Made by a program: the position numbers and the translations under genes
Notes under the pieces: model-generated
Told to the model about the DNA's origin: nothing
What the model saw: only the letters and a program-made list of their open reading frames with translations
Databases searched by the model: none
Source: Stappia indica
GTDB taxonomy: Bacteria; Pseudomonadota; Alphaproteobacteria; Rhizobiales; Stappiaceae
NCBI RefSeq assembly: GCF_001696535.1
Contig: NZ_MBQE01000001.1
Span: forward strand, 868,001 to 932,000
Length of the DNA: 64,000 bases
Direction: 5' to 3'
Part shown: piece after piece, positions 1 to 8,336 of the stretch
Layout of the letters: the number at the start of each line of letters is the position of its first letter
Numbering within the stretch: position 1 is the stretch's first letter

Positions 1-293
<293 letters not shown>

Positions 294-354
294 CCGCAAG
301 GTTGTCCACGCCGGCGACCGGGGCTTTCCCGGCTCGCCGGCGCAAGAAACCCGA

Positions 355-388
355 AAGGCGCGGCGGTTCTTCCGCCGCGCCTTTTTTG
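355..388 (+). terminator. Rho-independent terminator after katG
   Basis: The arms AAGGCGCGGCGG (355-366) and CCGCCGCGCCTT (372-383) pair perfectly over 12 bp around a 5-nt loop, and a run of T follows. It lies 60 bp after the katG stop and is the clearest intrinsic terminator in the window. Confidence 0.93.
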
Positions 389-537
389 TTTGGCGGCAGA
401 GGCTTGCCCGCAATTGACTCCTGCCGCCCGCAGCCTACCATCCCCTTCCCCGAGGCCGGCCGGACACGGAACTCCCCGCCGGCCCGCCCACCTGTCCACG
501 GCCCGCGGCCTCCTTTCGGGGCTTGGCAGGGCCTTGC

Positions 538-606
538 AAATTTTGCGCGGAATTTTGCGAAATTCCGTCTCGAAATCGCGGAAATTCGAGAATCCCGTCT
601 CAATTC
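538..606 (+). promoter_or_regulatory. Palindrome-rich element upstream of the DapA-like gene
   Basis: This AT-richer stretch holds a 12-bp-period direct repeat (AATTTTGCG at 539-547 and 551-559). It also holds the inverted repeats GGAATTT-N4-AAATTCC (549-566) and TCTCGAA-N10-TTCGAGA. A closely similar sequence lies at 44279-44325 inside the start of yeiH; the shared blocks include TTTGCG, CGTCTC and ATTCGAGAATCC. It may be an operator of a regulator shared by the two loci, or a dispersed palindromic element. The rest of 389-626 shows nothing recognisable. Confidence 0.5.
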
Positions 607-626
607 ACCTCATGCGGAAGGACATC

Positions 627-1550
627 ATGGCCCGACTGGACGAAAGTGCCCGCGGCGTCTACCTGATCGCCGTCACCCCCTTCACCGAGACCGGCGCGCT
701 CGACCTCGACGGCTGCGACCGGATGGTCGACTTCTACCTGGAGGCGGGTGCCACCGGGCTCACCCTCCTGGGCGTGATGGGCGAGGCGCCCAAGCTGACG
801 ACCGACGAGTCCGCGACCATCGTCAACCGGGTTCTGAAGCGCGTCGACGGGCGCGTGCCGATCGTCGTCGGCGTGTCGTCGCCGGGCTTCGCCCAGATGC
901 AGGCACTGACGGGGCGCGTGATGGACGACGGCGCCGCCGGCGTGATGATCGCCCCGCCGGGCAGTCTTCGCACCGACGACCAGATCGCCGGCTATTACGA
1001 GCAGGCGGCCGAGATGATCGGGGATGTCCCCTTCGTGCTGCAGGACTTCCCGCTGACCACCGGCGTGCAGATGTCCGTGCCGGTGATCGCCCGCATCATC
1101 AGGGATATCCCCACCTGCGTGTGCCTGAAGCACGAGGACTGGCCCGGCCTTGCCAAGATCACGGCGCTGCGCAAGGAGGGGGCGACCGCCCGCCGGGTGG
1201 CGATCCTGTGCGGCAATGGCGGCGTCTTCCTGCCCGAGGAGATGGAGCGCGGCGCCGACGGCGCGATGACCGGCTTCGCCTATCCGGAGATGATGACCGG
1301 CGTCGTGGCGAACCACGCCAGGGGCGACATGGAGCGGGCCCGCGACCTGTTCGACGCCTATCTGCCGCTCGCCCGCTTCGAACAGCAGCCGGGCCTCGGC
1401 CTCGCCATCCGCAAATACGTCCTCTACCGGCGCGGCGTGCTCGCCAACCCGACCCTGCGCAAGCCGGGCGCCGCTCTCGATCCGCTGTCGCGGGCCGAGG
1501 TCGACCGCCTGATGGCCCGTCTCGAAAAACGCCTGAAGGAGCTCAACTGA
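627..1550 (+). CDS. DapA/NanA-superfamily lyase, atypical active site
   Basis: A 307-residue protein of the dihydrodipicolinate synthase / N-acetylneuraminate lyase superfamily, class I aldolase-type TIM barrels that work on 2-oxo acids through a Schiff-base lysine. That lysine is probably K168 in CVCLKHED. The usual GTTGE loop reads GVMGE (49-53), and the conserved YNVPxRTG motif reads LQDFPLTTG, so the proton-relay tyrosine is Gln139. It is therefore unlikely to be the lysine-pathway DapA, and its substrate is unknown. The start at 627 is preferred over the in-frame ATG at 612 because GGAAGGA sits 4-5 bases upstream. The stop overlaps the ATG of the following SDR (TGATGG context), implying translational coupling and a shared pathway. 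Confidence 0.85.
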   Translation: MARLDESARGVYLIAVTPFTETGALDLDGCDRMVDFYLEAGATGLTLLGVMGEAPKLTTDESATIVNRVLKRVDGRVPIVVGVSSPGFAQMQALTGRVMDDGAAGVMIAPPGSLRTDDQIAGYYEQAAEMIGDVPFVLQDFPLTTGVQMSVPVIARIIRDIPTCVCLKHEDWPGLAKITALRKEGATARRVAILCGNGGVFLPEEMERGADGAMTGFAYPEMMTGVVANHARGDMERARDLFDAYLPLARFEQQPGLGLAIRKYVLYRRGVLANPTLRKPGAALDPLSRAEVDRLMARLEKRLKELN

Positions 1551-2326
1551 TGGATCTCGGCCTGAAGGGCAAGCGCGCCCTCGTCCTTGGAGCCAGCCGC
1601 GGCCTCGGCCGGGCCATCGCCGAAACGCTGGCGCGCGAGGGCGTCCGCGTCATCGCCGCCGCCCGCAACGAACCGGCGATTGCCGAGTGGGCCGCCGCGA
1701 TGCCGGACTGCGACATCACTCCGCTGCGGATCGACCTTGCCGACATCGCCTCTATCGACGGCACGCTGGAGGCGATCCTGGCCGATGGCGGGGTCGACAT
1801 CCTGATCAACAATGCCGGCGGCCCGCCCCCGGGCACGGCGCTCGATGCAGACCATGCCGCCTGGACCGCCAATTTCTCGGCGATGGCCGCGAGCCTCTTC
1901 CACATCACCTCGAAGCTGGTGCCCGCGATGCGCGAGCGCGGCTTCGGCCGGGTGATCACCATCGGCTCGTCCGGCGTCGAGCAGCCGATCCCCAACCTTG
2001 CCATGTCGAACGGCATCCGCGCGGCGGTGCTGGCCTGGTCGAAGACGCTGGCGAGCGAGGTCGCGAGCGACGGCGTCACCGTCAACATGGTGGTGCCGGG
2101 GCGCATCCACACCGCCCGCGTCGACGAGCTGGACGCCGCCGCCGCCAAGCGCACCGGCAAGAGCGTCGAGGAAATCGCCAAGGCGTCCGCCGCCTCGATC
2201 CCGGCGGGGCGCTACGGCCGGCCGCAGGAATTCGCCGACATGGTGGTGTTCCTGGCGTCCGAGCGCGCGTCCTATGTGACGGGAAGCCGCGTGCGCGTCG
2301 ACGGCGGTGCGATCAGAAGCCTCTGA
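1550..2326 (+). CDS. SDR-family oxidoreductase lacking the YxxxK catalytic pair
   Basis: 258 residues with a classical short-chain dehydrogenase fold. The nucleotide loop GASRGLG is at 14-20, NNAG at 87-90, the catalytic-serine region IGSSG at 138-142, and a C-terminal VDGGAIRSL end closes the fold. Where most SDRs carry YxxxK, this one has SNGIR (Ser153 and Arg157), so the tyrosine and lysine of the standard proton relay are both replaced. A clade of FabG-like SDRs with this change exists, and its chemistry is less certain. The gene overlaps the DapA-like gene by one base and is presumably co-translated. Together they may interconvert a 2-oxo or hydroxy acid. NAD(P) binding looks intact, and the reaction is unassigned. 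Confidence 0.87.
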   Translation: MDLGLKGKRALVLGASRGLGRAIAETLAREGVRVIAAARNEPAIAEWAAAMPDCDITPLRIDLADIASIDGTLEAILADGGVDILINNAGGPPPGTALDADHAAWTANFSAMAASLFHITSKLVPAMRERGFGRVITIGSSGVEQPIPNLAMSNGIRAAVLAWSKTLASEVASDGVTVNMVVPGRIHTARVDELDAAAAKRTGKSVEEIAKASAASIPAGRYGRPQEFADMVVFLASERASYVTGSRVRVDGGAIRSL

Positions 2327-2377
2327 CCGCAAACGCATCTCAAGACAGATCACTCACAACAGGCCGCCGGGTCCCGC

Positions 2378-3139
2378 TCAAAAGGCGGAGATCCGGCGGG
2401 TGGTCTCCGGGTCGAGAAAGCCGGCAACGGTCGCCTCGGTTTCCAGATCGAGCGCGCGGTGGAGATCGCCGGCGGCAACCGCGTTGAGCACCCGCTTCAT
2501 CGCGCGCACGGCGAGCGGCGGCAGCTCGGCAAGGCGCCGGGCCAGCGCCTCCGCTTCCGCCATCACCGCCTCGTCCGACACGACCTTGTGGGCAAGGCCC
2601 ATGGCGCCCAGCTCGGCCGCCGTGTAGCGCTCGCCGAAGAACAGCATCTCGCGCGCCTTCATGAGGCCGACCAGCGCCGGCAGCAGCGCCGTCACCGCGC
2701 CGGTGACGAAGACGTTCAGGGAGACTTCCGGGAAGAAGGCCTTCGTCCCCTCGCCCCAGATCGGAAAGTCGCAATTGATCGCCCATTCGAAACCGCCGCC
2801 GACGGCCCAGCCGTGGATCGCCCCGACCACGGGCTTCGGACCGAAGGAGATGGCATGGGTCGCCCGCTGGATGGCGAGGACGAGATCGCGCGCGGCCTCC
2901 TCCGTCTCCGGGTGGATATGCTCGCGCCGGTCGTCGCCGGCACAGAAGGCCTTGCCGGCGCCGGTGAAGAGGATCGCGCGGGTTTGCGGGTCGCGATTGG
3001 CATCGTCGAAGGCGCGCGCGACATCGTCGATCAGCTGCCGGTTCATGGCGTTGAGGCTTTCCGGCCGGTTGAGGGCGATGGTGCGCACCCCGCCCTCAGC
3101 CAACGTGCTGAGCACGGTCTCGTAAGCGAAATCGGTCAT
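2378..3139 (-). CDS. Enoyl-CoA hydratase/isomerase family protein
   Basis: 253 residues of the crotonase fold. The first oxyanion-hole segment is AFCAGDD (65-70), the second is HGWAVGGGFEW (109-119), and both acidic residues of true hydratases appear to be present: Glu118 in GFEWAINCD and Glu138 in FFPEVSL. It would hydrate or rearrange a CoA thioester in the cytoplasm. The start overlaps the stop of the PaaK-like ligase by 4 bp, so the ligase product is the likely substrate. It is the last gene of a TetR-ligase-hydratase operon. The substrate class (aryl-, cyclic or branched acyl-CoA) cannot be read from sequence. Confidence 0.92.
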   Translation of the reverse strand: MTDFAYETVLSTLAEGGVRTIALNRPESLNAMNRQLIDDVARAFDDANRDPQTRAILFTGAGKAFCAGDDRREHIHPETEEAARDLVLAIQRATHAISFGPKPVVGAIHGWAVGGGFEWAINCDFPIWGEGTKAFFPEVSLNVFVTGAVTALLPALVGLMKAREMLFFGERYTAAELGAMGLAHKVVSDEAVMAEAEALARRLAELPPLAVRAMKRVLNAVAAGDLHRALDLETEATVAGFLDPETTRRISAF

Positions 3140-4440
3140 TGGTCCCCCCTTATGACGCGCCGCGTCTTGCCTTCGGTGCGCGGCAGGCTGCCGGCAGGCA
3201 GCAGCGTGACACTGGCACTGGCGCCGAGCCGCGCCTTGATTTCGGCCGCCACCCGGGCGGCAAGCTCCACTGTGTCCGCCGCACCCTGCGCCAGCTCCGC
3301 CTCGACCGGCAGCGTGTCATAGGGCGGCGGCGACACGAGGCGGATGCGGTACTCGCCCGACAGCTCGGCAAAGGAGTTGAGCACCGCCGCGACCATGGTC
3401 GGGAACATGTTGAGCCCGCGCACCACCACCATGTCGTCGGAGCGGCCGACGACGGAAAACCGGAAGCCCGTACGGCCGCAGGAACAGGGCGAAGTGCTGC
3501 CGACGCGGATGATGTCGCCGGTGCGGAAGCGCACCAGCGGCTGGCAGTCGCGCACCAGATGGGTGAGCACCAGCTCGCCGCTCTCGCCGGCCGCCAGGGC
3601 CTTCGGCGCGCCGCTGTCCGGGTCGATCAGCTCGGCATGGAGCACGTCCGCTGCCATGAAATGCAGATGCGTGTCGTGCTCGCATTCGGAGGCGAAATTG
3701 CAGAAGACGTCGGAGACGCCATAGTTGGAGTTGCGCGGCTGCAGGCCCCAGGTCGCGGTCATGCGGGCGCGGAAAGCGGGATCGTCGACGCCGGGCTCGC
3801 CGCCGAAAAGGCCGAGCTTCAGGCCGAGGTCGCGCGGGGCAAGGCCGGGGAACTTCTGCGCGATCACCCGTTCCAGCACCGCCGGATAGGACGGCGTGCA
3901 GGAAATCGCGGTCACCCCGACCTCCAGGATCGTGCGCACCAGCAGCTCCGTCGAGCCGACGCCGAAGGGCACGACGGTCGCTCCGGTCTCCTCCAGCGTC
4001 AGGTGATCGGTCAGCCCGCCCATCCACATCTGGTAATTGAGGCAGTGCACCACCGTGTGGCCGGGGCCGAGCCCCGCCGCGCTCTGGCAGCGGCCGCCGA
4101 TCTCCTGCGTGACGCGGGTGTCGCGGGCCGACAGGGCAAGGTTCATCGCCTGCCCGGTGGTGCCGGAGGTGCGGTGCATCCGGCCGACCGTGTCCCGCGG
4201 GGCGGCGAGATAATCGCCGAAGGGCGGGTGCGCGGCCTGCGACAAGCGCAGCTGCGACTTGTCGGAGAGCGGCAGGCGGGAAAGGTCGGCAAGCGCCAGC
4301 GGCGGCGTCTCGCCCTGCCACAGGTCGCGGTAGAAGGGAGAGTTCGCCATCACATGCGCCCGCTGGCTCTCCCAGGCGGCCTCGACATGCGGCCGCAGGT
4401 CCTCGGCGGAGACGAAATCGGCGCGCGCCACCGTGCTCAT
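3136..4440 (-). CDS. Phenylacetate-CoA-ligase-like (PaaK family) adenylate-forming enzyme
   Basis: 434 residues of the PaaK-type acyl/aryl-CoA ligases, which activate a carboxylic acid with ATP and CoA. Visible motifs are TSGTTG (91-96), RFRTGDI (304-310), a CSCGRTG cysteine cluster (319-325) and the hinge GRSDDMVVVRG (332-342). The TetR stop and this start overlap in ATGA. The hydratase start overlaps its stop the same way. No other phenylacetate genes (paaABC, paaG, paaZ) are nearby, so a different acid is likely. Cytoplasmic. Family assignment is firm, substrate unknown. Confidence 0.88.
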   Translation of the reverse strand: MSTVARADFVSAEDLRPHVEAAWESQRAHVMANSPFYRDLWQGETPPLALADLSRLPLSDKSQLRLSQAAHPPFGDYLAAPRDTVGRMHRTSGTTGQAMNLALSARDTRVTQEIGGRCQSAAGLGPGHTVVHCLNYQMWMGGLTDHLTLEETGATVVPFGVGSTELLVRTILEVGVTAISCTPSYPAVLERVIAQKFPGLAPRDLGLKLGLFGGEPGVDDPAFRARMTATWGLQPRNSNYGVSDVFCNFASECEHDTHLHFMAADVLHAELIDPDSGAPKALAAGESGELVLTHLVRDCQPLVRFRTGDIIRVGSTSPCSCGRTGFRFSVVGRSDDMVVVRGLNMFPTMVAAVLNSFAELSGEYRIRLVSPPPYDTLPVEAELAQGAADTVELAARVAAEIKARLGASASVTLLPAGSLPRTEGKTRRVIRGDQ

Positions 4441-5114
4441 AGGCTCATTCCCCGCTTCCAGATGAGGGTCAACGTGTCGATGACGGCCTCGTCGCTGCTC
4501 GAGATCGCGATCAGCGCCGGGTCCTGCGACAGGATCAGGGCGGAGAGGTATTGGTCGACCATGCCGCCCAGCGCGTAGGCGCGGCGCAGCAGCTCCTCGC
4601 GGTCCACCGTCTCGCCGCGCCCGAGGCGCATGAGCCGGCGCTCGACCGCCGCGACCACGGTTTCCAGCCAGTCCCGGTTCAGGCGGTGAAAGGCCTCGCG
4701 CGCCTGCGGCAGCGTGTCGAGATGATGGACGAGACAGCGCATCAGGCCGGGATTGCGGCGGAACAGCTCGACATAGGCGCTGGTCGCCGCGCGCACTGGG
4801 TCTTCCGGCTGGGCGGAGCCGGCCACCCGCATCGCCGCCTGCAGGAAGCCGACGAAGCCGACCAGCAGCTCGTCGAGCAGCACGGTGCGGTCGGCGAAGT
4901 AGATGTAGAAGGTGCCGTTCGAGATCCCCGCCTGCTCGCACACGGCGGAGACGGTGAACTCCTGCGGCCCCTGCCGGTCGAGCACGGCACAGGCAGCCGC
5001 CTGGATCTGGGCGCGCGTGCGCTCGCCCTTGGGCCGCCCGGCGGCCCGCGCGGTCAGAGCCTGCGGATAGAACAGCACCTGATCCTCCCCCTTCCGGGGC
5101 ACGGCACGCAGCAT
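4437..5114 (-). CDS. TetR/AcrR-family transcriptional regulator
   Basis: 225 residues. The DNA-binding helix-turn-helix lies near 53-75 (TVSAVCEQAGISNGTFYIYF), followed by a variable ligand-binding domain. It is the first gene of the operon with the PaaK-like ligase and the crotonase (4-bp overlap), so it probably represses its own operon and responds to an acyl-CoA or the free acid. Upstream of it are an AT-rich patch (about 5130-5160) likely to hold promoter and operator, then the G-tract at 5178-5250. A possible shorter start exists downstream of the first Met. Confidence 0.88.
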   Translation of the reverse strand: MLRAVPRKGEDQVLFYPQALTARAAGRPKGERTRAQIQAAACAVLDRQGPQEFTVSAVCEQAGISNGTFYIYFADRTVLLDELLVGFVGFLQAAMRVAGSAQPEDPVRAATSAYVELFRRNPGLMRCLVHHLDTLPQAREAFHRLNRDWLETVVAAVERRLMRLGRGETVDREELLRRAYALGGMVDQYLSALILSQDPALIAISSSDEAVIDTLTLIWKRGMSL

Positions 5115-5177
5115 GGCGGCGACCTCATAAATAAAAATGACATCAGTTTCATATTTTGAAGCGAGATCGGAGTCAAA

Positions 5178-5250
5178 GGGGATTTTGGGGGTGGAGGGGT
5201 TGGGGGTTGGGGGATGGGGGGTGGGGGGGATGGGGATTCGGGGATAGGGT
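5178..5250 (+). other. Long G-tract with G-quadruplex potential
   Basis: The plus strand carries about ten runs of four to seven G separated by one to four bases, far more strand-biased than anything else in the window. It lies about 65 bp upstream of the TetR start on the opposite strand. Several overlapping four-run G-quadruplex solutions are possible. No coding potential is visible. Confidence 0.7.
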
Positions 5251-5363
5251 TGCGGGTAAGTCCCGGGGTGAGAGTGGCAGGCGCCGTGGCTCCCCGGTCC
5301 CGGATCGTCGGCTGCGCCTTGCCCGGAATGACGACAGGGAGGCCAGGCGCATCATTTGCCGCA

Positions 5364-5558
5364 CACTCCCGTCATGCCGGACCGCGAGACGCGGCAGCGT
5401 CCTCGCGTGATCCGGCATCCAGATATCAGCCGCGGGCGTCAGCCCGCGCTTTCCATGCTTGGCAAAATCAATGCTGCGCACCTTCGGTGCGGCTGATGCG
5501 CTGGATTCCGGATCTGTCCATGCGGCTGCGCCGCAGTCCGTCCGGAATGACGGGAGTG
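5364..5558. repeat. Composite inverted repeat (REP/BIME-like)
   Basis: Outer arms at 5364-5382 and 5540-5558 (GTCCGGAATGACGGGAGTG) are reverse complements with one mismatch in 19. Inner arms GATCCGGCATCCAG and CTGGATTCCGGATC are also inverted. Each half can fold into its own hairpin, the arrangement of paired REP units. Further half units follow at about 5600-5635 (CCGGTTC...GACCGGGATGACG) and 5676-5702. Confidence 0.7.
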
Positions 5559-5752
5559 TCGTCTCCACGTCCACCTCACCCCTGCTGAGGGTGCCAATGG
5601 TTCCCGGTTCTGCGCTGCGCTTGACCGGGATGACGTCCTGAGAAGGTTGCACGGCCTCTCCTCCCCTCCGCCGTCACCCCGGACGAGCATCGCGAGATCC
5701 GGGGGCCATTGGCTTCCAGAGCGGGGGCGAGAGTGTGCGTGTTCCTCCCCTG

Positions 5753-5926
5753 TGTCATCCCGGTTTCGGCGAAGCCGAAGACCGGGATCCAGTAAGCCCG
5801 GGTCGCGCGGATCGAGCCGTGACGTTGCAGCAGGATCGGCGATGGGCCCGCACGATTTGGGTTAGCCGCCTTCGCGCCGCCATCCGCCCCGGCGGATACT
5901 GGATACCTGCCTTCGCAGGTATGACA
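5753..5926 (+). repeat. Composite palindromic repeat, copy 1
   Basis: It begins TGTCATCCCGGTTTCGGC, passes a hairpin ending in GACCGGGATCCAGTAA, has a variable middle, and ends with GGCGGATACTGGAT, a CCTGCCTTCGCAGG hairpin and ATGACAGCC. The same ends in the same order occur on the other strand at 44949-45114. Ends TGTCAT/ATGACA are inverted and each half is a hairpin, so this looks like a mobile-type intergenic repeat without coding capacity. Confidence 0.8.
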
Positions 5927-6107
5927 GCCGAAGGTGTGGTAACCGCCTCCCGCCTCATACTTGCCGAGGGCACCAATGGGTCCGGCTCTCCGGCAGCGCC
6001 TGCGGCCGGGAAGACGAAAGCGGAAGCCGCTCGAAGAGGCGCCAGAGACTTGCAATCGGCGCCCGCCCCCGAAACGATGGGCGGATCGGAATCCGGGGAG
6101 ACCGCCC

Positions 6108-6338
6108 TTGCTGCGCGCAATGCTATCGCTGGTGTGTCTCGCCGTCTCCGGCTTCTGCGCGCAGCTCTACTATTCGCACCACTTCAAATGGCGCGACTGC
6201 TTCAACGAACTGGGCCGGTGCTACGACCCGGAAACCGGCGTCGTCTATCTGGAACAGGGCGGACCCGTCTGGCTTGCTCTCGCGATTTCCGCGTTCGCGA
6301 TGGCGGCCTACCACGCCTGGCGCTGGACACGGCGGTAG
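6108..6338 (+). CDS. Small hypothetical membrane protein
   Basis: About 76 residues with two predicted membrane segments, one near the N-terminus (AMLSLVCLAVSGFCAQLYY) and one near the C-terminus (WLALAISAFAMAAYHAW). Between them is a short polar loop with two cysteines (WRDCFNELGRCYDPE). I chose the TTG at 6108 because GGGGAG ends 7 bases upstream; the next in-frame start is ATG 6120, giving 72 residues. The loop is probably exposed on one face of the inner membrane and may form a disulfide. No family was recognised. It sits at the edge of the repeat island and converges with the next gene. Confidence 0.55.
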   Translation: MLRAMLSLVCLAVSGFCAQLYYSHHFKWRDCFNELGRCYDPETGVVYLEQGGPVWLALAISAFAMAAYHAWRWTRR

Positions 6339-6368
6339 CGCTCTCCCCGCGCCGGCGGCCGGTGGACG

Positions 6369-7703
6369 CTAGCGGTCGTCGAGGATCGCCAACGCGACGA
6401 GCATCAGCACGATGGCGGGACCGGTCTTCACCAGCGCGCCGAGCGGCTCGATCCACATCTCCGGCGTGAGCACCGCCGCGCCCGCCATATAGAAGAGCGA
6501 CAGGGCGATGCCGGCAAGAAGCCCGGCCCGGCAGCTGCGCCGGGCCGCGATGGCCGCACCGATGCTCATGTCGGCAAGGCTGGTGACCACGGTGATCAGT
6601 TTCGCCAGCAGCGGCGGGAAGGCATGCGCCGTCAGGATCGCCACCGCCGCATCGAAGGCCACCGTGAGCGCGATCAGCCCCGAGACGAACCAGAAGACGA
6701 CGAGAATGCCGAGGATCGCCGGCTTCAGCATGTAGAGGCGGGCGAACCAGAGCTCCTGTACGCCGGCGGGATAACGCGCGAGCGCCGCCTCCAGCGACCG
6801 GGGCTCGAGGCTTGTCGCCGCCGACCAGGGGGCGGGATCGCCGGCAACGCCGCGCCGCATCTCGGCCAGCGCCGTGCTGCGAACGGGCGGTGCCCAGCCG
6901 AGACGCGCGGCAAGATCCCCCGCCCGTGCCCCCAGAGACAGAAGCGCACCCGGCAGCCGCCAGCGCGGCGCCGAGCCGCCGATGCGGGCGCGGAATGCCT
7001 CCACCACCTCGCCGACGGTGTGCGGGCGGCGCTCCATGATCTCCCAGGTCTCGCGCCAGTCGCGCCGCCCCTCCCCCCAGGCTTCCGCCAGAAAGACGAT
7101 ACTGCGGGAAATGTCGGCGACATCCGTCGCGGCGAAGGGGCGCGAGGCTTCCTGCTGCGGCAAGCGGACCGGCAAGGCGGCGAGGCCGCGGATCAGCGCG
7201 CTGCCGCCATAGGCGACCGGCGCGACGACGAAACCGGGCCGCAGGATCGCGAAGGGAATGGCGCTGTCGGCAATCAACCGTTCGGCCTCGCGCTTGGTGG
7301 CGGAAAAGGCGGTGCGGTCGCTCTCGGGCGTGCCGGGGATCGACAGCTGCACCAGCAGCTGCGGCCGCGCGCGCCCTTGCCCCATCGCGGCGAGCAGGCG
7401 CGAGACGAAGCCGCCATGCGCGTCGCTTGCCGTGCCCTTGCCCGGCATGTCCTGCAGGACGCCGATGCAGTTGACGAGGATATCGACATTGCGCCCGGCC
7501 AGCAGGGCGGCGAGGCCGTGCGCGTCCAGATCGACCAGCGGCGCCTCGACGGCGGCAGCGCCGAGCGCTGCCTTCTGCGCGCCGGTGAAGCGGCGGGCGA
7601 ACGCGGCAACGGGAAAGCCCCGGTCCATGAGATCCAGCGCGACGGCATGGCCGATCAGGCCGGAGGCGCCGAGAACGGCGATGGTGGGAGCGTCGGCGGC
7701 CAT
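6369..7703 (-). CDS. NAD(P)-binding SDR fused to a DoxX-like membrane domain
   Basis: 444 residues in two parts. Residues 1-300 form an atypical NmrA/epimerase-like Rossmann domain (IAVLGASGLIGHAVALDLM, then a VNCIGVLQD segment and AILRPGFVV). Residues from about 320 contain four hydrophobic helices resembling the DoxX-like domain often fused to such SDRs. The protein is therefore membrane-anchored with a cytoplasmic nucleotide-binding head. It is preceded by a DUF2269-like gene with only a 3-bp gap, and the pair recurs in proteobacteria (general knowledge). Substrate unknown. Confidence 0.82.
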   Translation of the reverse strand: MAADAPTIAVLGASGLIGHAVALDLMDRGFPVAAFARRFTGAQKAALGAAAVEAPLVDLDAHGLAALLAGRNVDILVNCIGVLQDMPGKGTASDAHGGFVSRLLAAMGQGRARPQLLVQLSIPGTPESDRTAFSATKREAERLIADSAIPFAILRPGFVVAPVAYGGSALIRGLAALPVRLPQQEASRPFAATDVADISRSIVFLAEAWGEGRRDWRETWEIMERRPHTVGEVVEAFRARIGGSAPRWRLPGALLSLGARAGDLAARLGWAPPVRSTALAEMRRGVAGDPAPWSAATSLEPRSLEAALARYPAGVQELWFARLYMLKPAILGILVVFWFVSGLIALTVAFDAAVAILTAHAFPPLLAKLITVVTSLADMSIGAAIAARRSCRAGLLAGIALSLFYMAGAAVLTPEMWIEPLGALVKTGPAIVLMLVALAILDDR

Positions 7704-7706
7704 CAG

Positions 7707-8174
7707 TCAGATCTCCGGTTTTGCGATCATCAGCCAGAGGATCGCCGCGACCGAGCCGAAGCCGGGAAAGCCGAAGACGAACCAGATGCGAAACAGGCGG
7801 TGATAGGCGGCGGGAAGCGGCGCGCCCTCAGTGGCGGCACCGCGCGCAAGATCGCGCATGCGCGCCTGGATCCACACCACCGGCAGCCAGAAGACGCCGG
7901 CGACGAGGTAGAGCCCCAGCGACAGAGCGATCCAGCCGTCGGTGAAGGCGTATCCGCTCTCGCGCATCAAGAGGTAGCCGGTGACCGGCTGCACCGTGAC
8001 GGCGGTGGCGGTGAAGAGCTTGTCGGCCAGCACGACCACCGCCGAGGTCTCGGCGATAAAGGCAGCGCTGCGGGAGCGATGCGCCATCAGCATGAAGAAG
8101 GCGATGCCGGTGCCCGTGCCGAGAATGACGATGGCGCCGAGGACGTGGAGATACTTGAGCAGCAGATAGGTCAC
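7707..8174 (-). CDS. DUF2269-family integral membrane protein
   Basis: About 155 residues and four membrane helices. It starts TYLLLKYLHVLGAIVILGTG, the usual beginning of this family. A GTG at 8174 fits homologues better than the ATG at 8213, which would add 13 residues before the first helix; neither has a strong ribosome site. The stop is 3 bp before the SDR-DoxX gene, so the two are one transcript. A conserved histidine near the N-terminus (KYLHVLG) is typical. Function is unknown. Confidence 0.8.
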   Translation of the reverse strand: MTYLLLKYLHVLGAIVILGTGTGIAFFMLMAHRSRSAAFIAETSAVVVLADKLFTATAVTVQPVTGYLLMRESGYAFTDGWIALSLGLYLVAGVFWLPVVWIQARMRDLARGAATEGAPLPAAYHRLFRIWFVFGFPGFGSVAAILWLMIAKPEI

Positions 8175-8336
8175 GGCGGACGGCCCCAGGAGGACGGGTT
8201 TTCCTCTTCGCATCCGCAGCAGGCGGGATCAACCCGTTAGCTGGCCGCGAACAGGCCCCCGCCACTCGCAAATCGGGTCGAGCCCGCCGGGCGCCCCTCG
8301 TTAAGGTCGCGCGCAACACCGCCAACGGAGCCTTCC

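Larger units (their letters stand above)
5115..6107. other. Non-coding repeat island
   Basis: About 990 bp without a convincing gene. It holds the G-tract, the composite repeats listed separately, and degenerate half units. Short open frames here have no recognisable protein features and cross the palindromes, so they are left unannotated. Confidence 0.7.
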
